A stretch of DNA of 64,000 bases from Coprobacillaceae bacterium UN01-12pH3A (GTDB lineage Bacteria; Bacillota_I; Bacilli_A; Erysipelotrichales; Coprobacillaceae): NCBI GenBank assembly GCA_027676805.1, contig JAQENU010000011.1:1-64000 (forward strand), given 5' to 3'. The stretch's first letter is position 1. Each line of letters starts with the position of its first letter. Of the stretch, positions 62,588-64,000 are shown in pieces. The notes beneath the pieces are model-generated. The model saw only the letters and a program-made list of their open reading frames with translations. It was not told the origin of the DNA and did not search any database. A program made the translations under genes and the position numbers.

Positions 62588-63919
62588 ATGAAAACATATG
62601 ATGCGATTATCATTGGTTTTGGCAAAGGAGGAAAAACCCTTGCCGGAGAACTAGCGAAGCGCGGTCAATCGGTCGCCATGATTGAAAAGTCAAATAAGAT
62701 GTATGGCGGAACATGTATTAATGTTGGCTGCATTCCATCAAAATCATTGATTATTCAAGCGGGACAAACAGACTATTCACAAGCCGTTAAAAATAAAGAA
62801 GCCTTAGTAGCAAAGCTTCGTCAAAAGAATTTCGATAAATTGAATCAACTTGATAATATTACTATTTATACTGCAAAAGCGACGTTTAAAAACAGTCATG
62901 AAGTGCATATTCAAAATGAAGAAATGGAAGATACCCTTTATGGAGAACGTATCTTTATTAATACAGGTGCAACCCCTGTGATCCCCAATATTGAAGGAAT
63001 TTTAGATACACGCAATATTTACACCAGTGCAGAAATGATGAGTTTAGAAAAACTACCTAAACGCTTAGCGATCATCGGCGGTGGTTATATCGGTCTTGAA
63101 TTCAGCAGCATGTATGCCCGCTATCAAAGTGAGGTTACCGTCTTTGAATTTGGCAGCCGTCTTGTTCAAAGAGAAGATGAAGATGTTGCGCAGGAAATTC
63201 AAAAGGTACTTGAAAATCAAGGCGTACGTTTCCATTTTAATGCGAGTGTAACACGCGTAGAAAATATGGATGAAACTGTACGTATTACTTATCAAGATCA
63301 GCAAGGAAATAAAAGAGAAGAAACGTTTGACGGCGTATTGCTGGCAACCGGACGCAAAGCCAATACTCACGATTTAGGTTTAGAAAATACCCATGTTCAA
63401 TTAGATCCACGCGGAAATATTATCGTCAATGAGCATCTTCAAACTCATGAAAAACATATCTATGCCTTGGGAGATGTGAATGGGGGATTACAGTTTACGT
63501 ATATCTCACTAGATGATTATCGCATCGTCAAAGATCATTTATTCGGTGAAGGAAAACGCACTACTAAAAATCGTGGCAATGTTGCTTACTCTGTCTTTAT
63601 TTCACCCACCTTTTCCCGTGTTGGATTAAGCCAGCAGGAAGCAATCGAAGCCGGATATGATATAAAGATCGCACACCTGCCTGCTACCGCTATTCCAAGG
63701 GCTAATGTCATTTCTCAGCCTAATGCTATATTGAAAGCGATTATTGATCAAAGTTCCGATAAGATCTTAGGCTGTGTCCTATTCTGTGCAGAATCTGAAG
63801 AAATGATTAATTTTGTAGCGTTAGCTATGGACCTTGGACTGCCATACCAACAAGTAAGAGATCATATCTTTACTCACCCAACGATGTCAGAAGCATTAAA
63901 TGATTTATTTACAATTTAA
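62588..63919 (+). CDS. rclA: RclA-like pyridine nucleotide-disulfide oxidoreductase
   Basis: A 443-residue FAD/NAD(P)H enzyme. It begins with a FAD-binding loop IIIGFGKGGKTLAGELAKRG and has the redox-active pair in GGTCINVGCIPSKS. The NAD(P)-binding loop is IIGGGYIGLEFSSM, and the dimer domain ends in IFTHPTMSEALNDLF. The GFGK...GKTLA start and GGLQFTYISLDDYRIV match E. coli RclA, which protects against hypochlorous acid stress by reducing Cu(II) to Cu(I), much better than mercuric reductase or lipoamide dehydrogenase. AAAGGAGG precedes the ATG. A possible thioredoxin gene follows after 14 nt in the same operon. Confidence 0.92.
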   Translation: MKTYDAIIIGFGKGGKTLAGELAKRGQSVAMIEKSNKMYGGTCINVGCIPSKSLIIQAGQTDYSQAVKNKEALVAKLRQKNFDKLNQLDNITIYTAKATFKNSHEVHIQNEEMEDTLYGERIFINTGATPVIPNIEGILDTRNIYTSAEMMSLEKLPKRLAIIGGGYIGLEFSSMYARYQSEVTVFEFGSRLVQREDEDVAQEIQKVLENQGVRFHFNASVTRVENMDETVRITYQDQQGNKREETFDGVLLATGRKANTHDLGLENTHVQLDPRGNIIVNEHLQTHEKHIYALGDVNGGLQFTYISLDDYRIVKDHLFGEGKRTTKNRGNVAYSVFISPTFSRVGLSQQEAIEAGYDIKIAHLPATAIPRANVISQPNAILKAIIDQSSDKILGCVLFCAESEEMINFVALAMDLGLPYQQVRDHIFTHPTMSEALNDLFTI

Positions 63920-63933
63920 AGGAGGAGAATCAT

Positions 63934-64000
63934 ATGTCAAATGTTATATATCCAAATGAATTAGAATTCGATGAAATCATTGCCAGCAATGAAACTGTAT
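63934..64000 (+). CDS. Start of a further gene, possibly thioredoxin (partial)
   Basis: An ATG at 63934 with AAAGGAGGAG upstream opens MSNVIYPNELEFDEIIASNE and runs off the window end. The pattern (short beta strand, then Asn/Glu-rich helix before the expected DFWA strand) resembles the start of thioredoxins. It would be co-transcribed with the RclA-like gene. The family call rests on only 22 residues. Confidence 0.5.
   Translation, partial: MSNVIYPNELEFDEIIASNETV

Overview
The window is chromosome of a low-GC, spore-forming Firmicute, most likely an Erysipelotrichia/Coprobacillaceae-type gut bacterium (an inference; there is no rRNA to confirm it). The evidence is the AT-rich host DNA, a CwlD-type cortex amidase, BclA-like collagen-repeat surface proteins with sporulation-type promoter motifs, a tryptophan T-box and a Gram-positive type IV pilus locus. 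A visibly GC-richer integrated conjugative element of about 26.4 kb fills the middle.

1-9,300 (mostly minus strand): a 5-oxoproline handling operon (DUF969/DUF979 transporter pair, pyroglutamyl peptidase, gamma-glutamylcyclotransferase-like protein); a stand-alone PTS EIIC-like permease; trpBA behind a Trp-specific T-box, with a TrpA that has lost key residues; a MATE exporter; tRNA-Ala and two identical tRNA-Ile genes; and a CwlD-like amidase. 9,300-17,200: a plus-strand cluster of unknown purpose (two membrane proteins, an ABC ATPase, an anchored protein, another membrane protein, a lipoprotein), then a minus-strand ABC-2 exporter with two paralogous TetR regulators.

17,288-45,446: one collagen-like gene split in two by the element. 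The element (about 18,840-45,263) is Tn1549/CTn-like. It carries a large serine recombinase at its left end, regulators, a lower-GC cargo module (attenuator leader, KTR zinc-ribbon protein, RlmN/Cfr-family radical SAM methyltransferase), a mobilisation module on the opposite strand (MobC, relaxase), a large ArdA-ArdC-YodL-DUF4316 fusion, topoisomerase III, a type IV secretion operon (VirB4, PrgI, VirB6-like, VirD4, NlpC/P60 hydrolase, PcfB), an orphan DNA methyltransferase and a replication-initiator-like gene. Two copies of an oriT-like sequence lie in inverted orientation around the mobilisation/ArdA region. Precise excision across a shared AT dinucleotide would restore an in-frame collagen-like gene of about 578 codons.

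45,450-49,150: two more collagen-like genes and a SunS-like glycosyltransferase with TPR repeats, a probable spore-surface glycoprotein cluster. 49,289-60,654: a complete Gram-positive type IV pilus operon (pilA, pilD, pilC, pilM, pilN, pilO, pseudopilins, pilB, pilT, a further pilin) ending in a Nudix gene; one minor pilin carries four carbohydrate-binding-module-like repeats. 60,900-64,000: an AI-2E family membrane protein, a DsrE-family protein, an RclA-like flavin oxidoreductase and the start of a possible thioredoxin gene.
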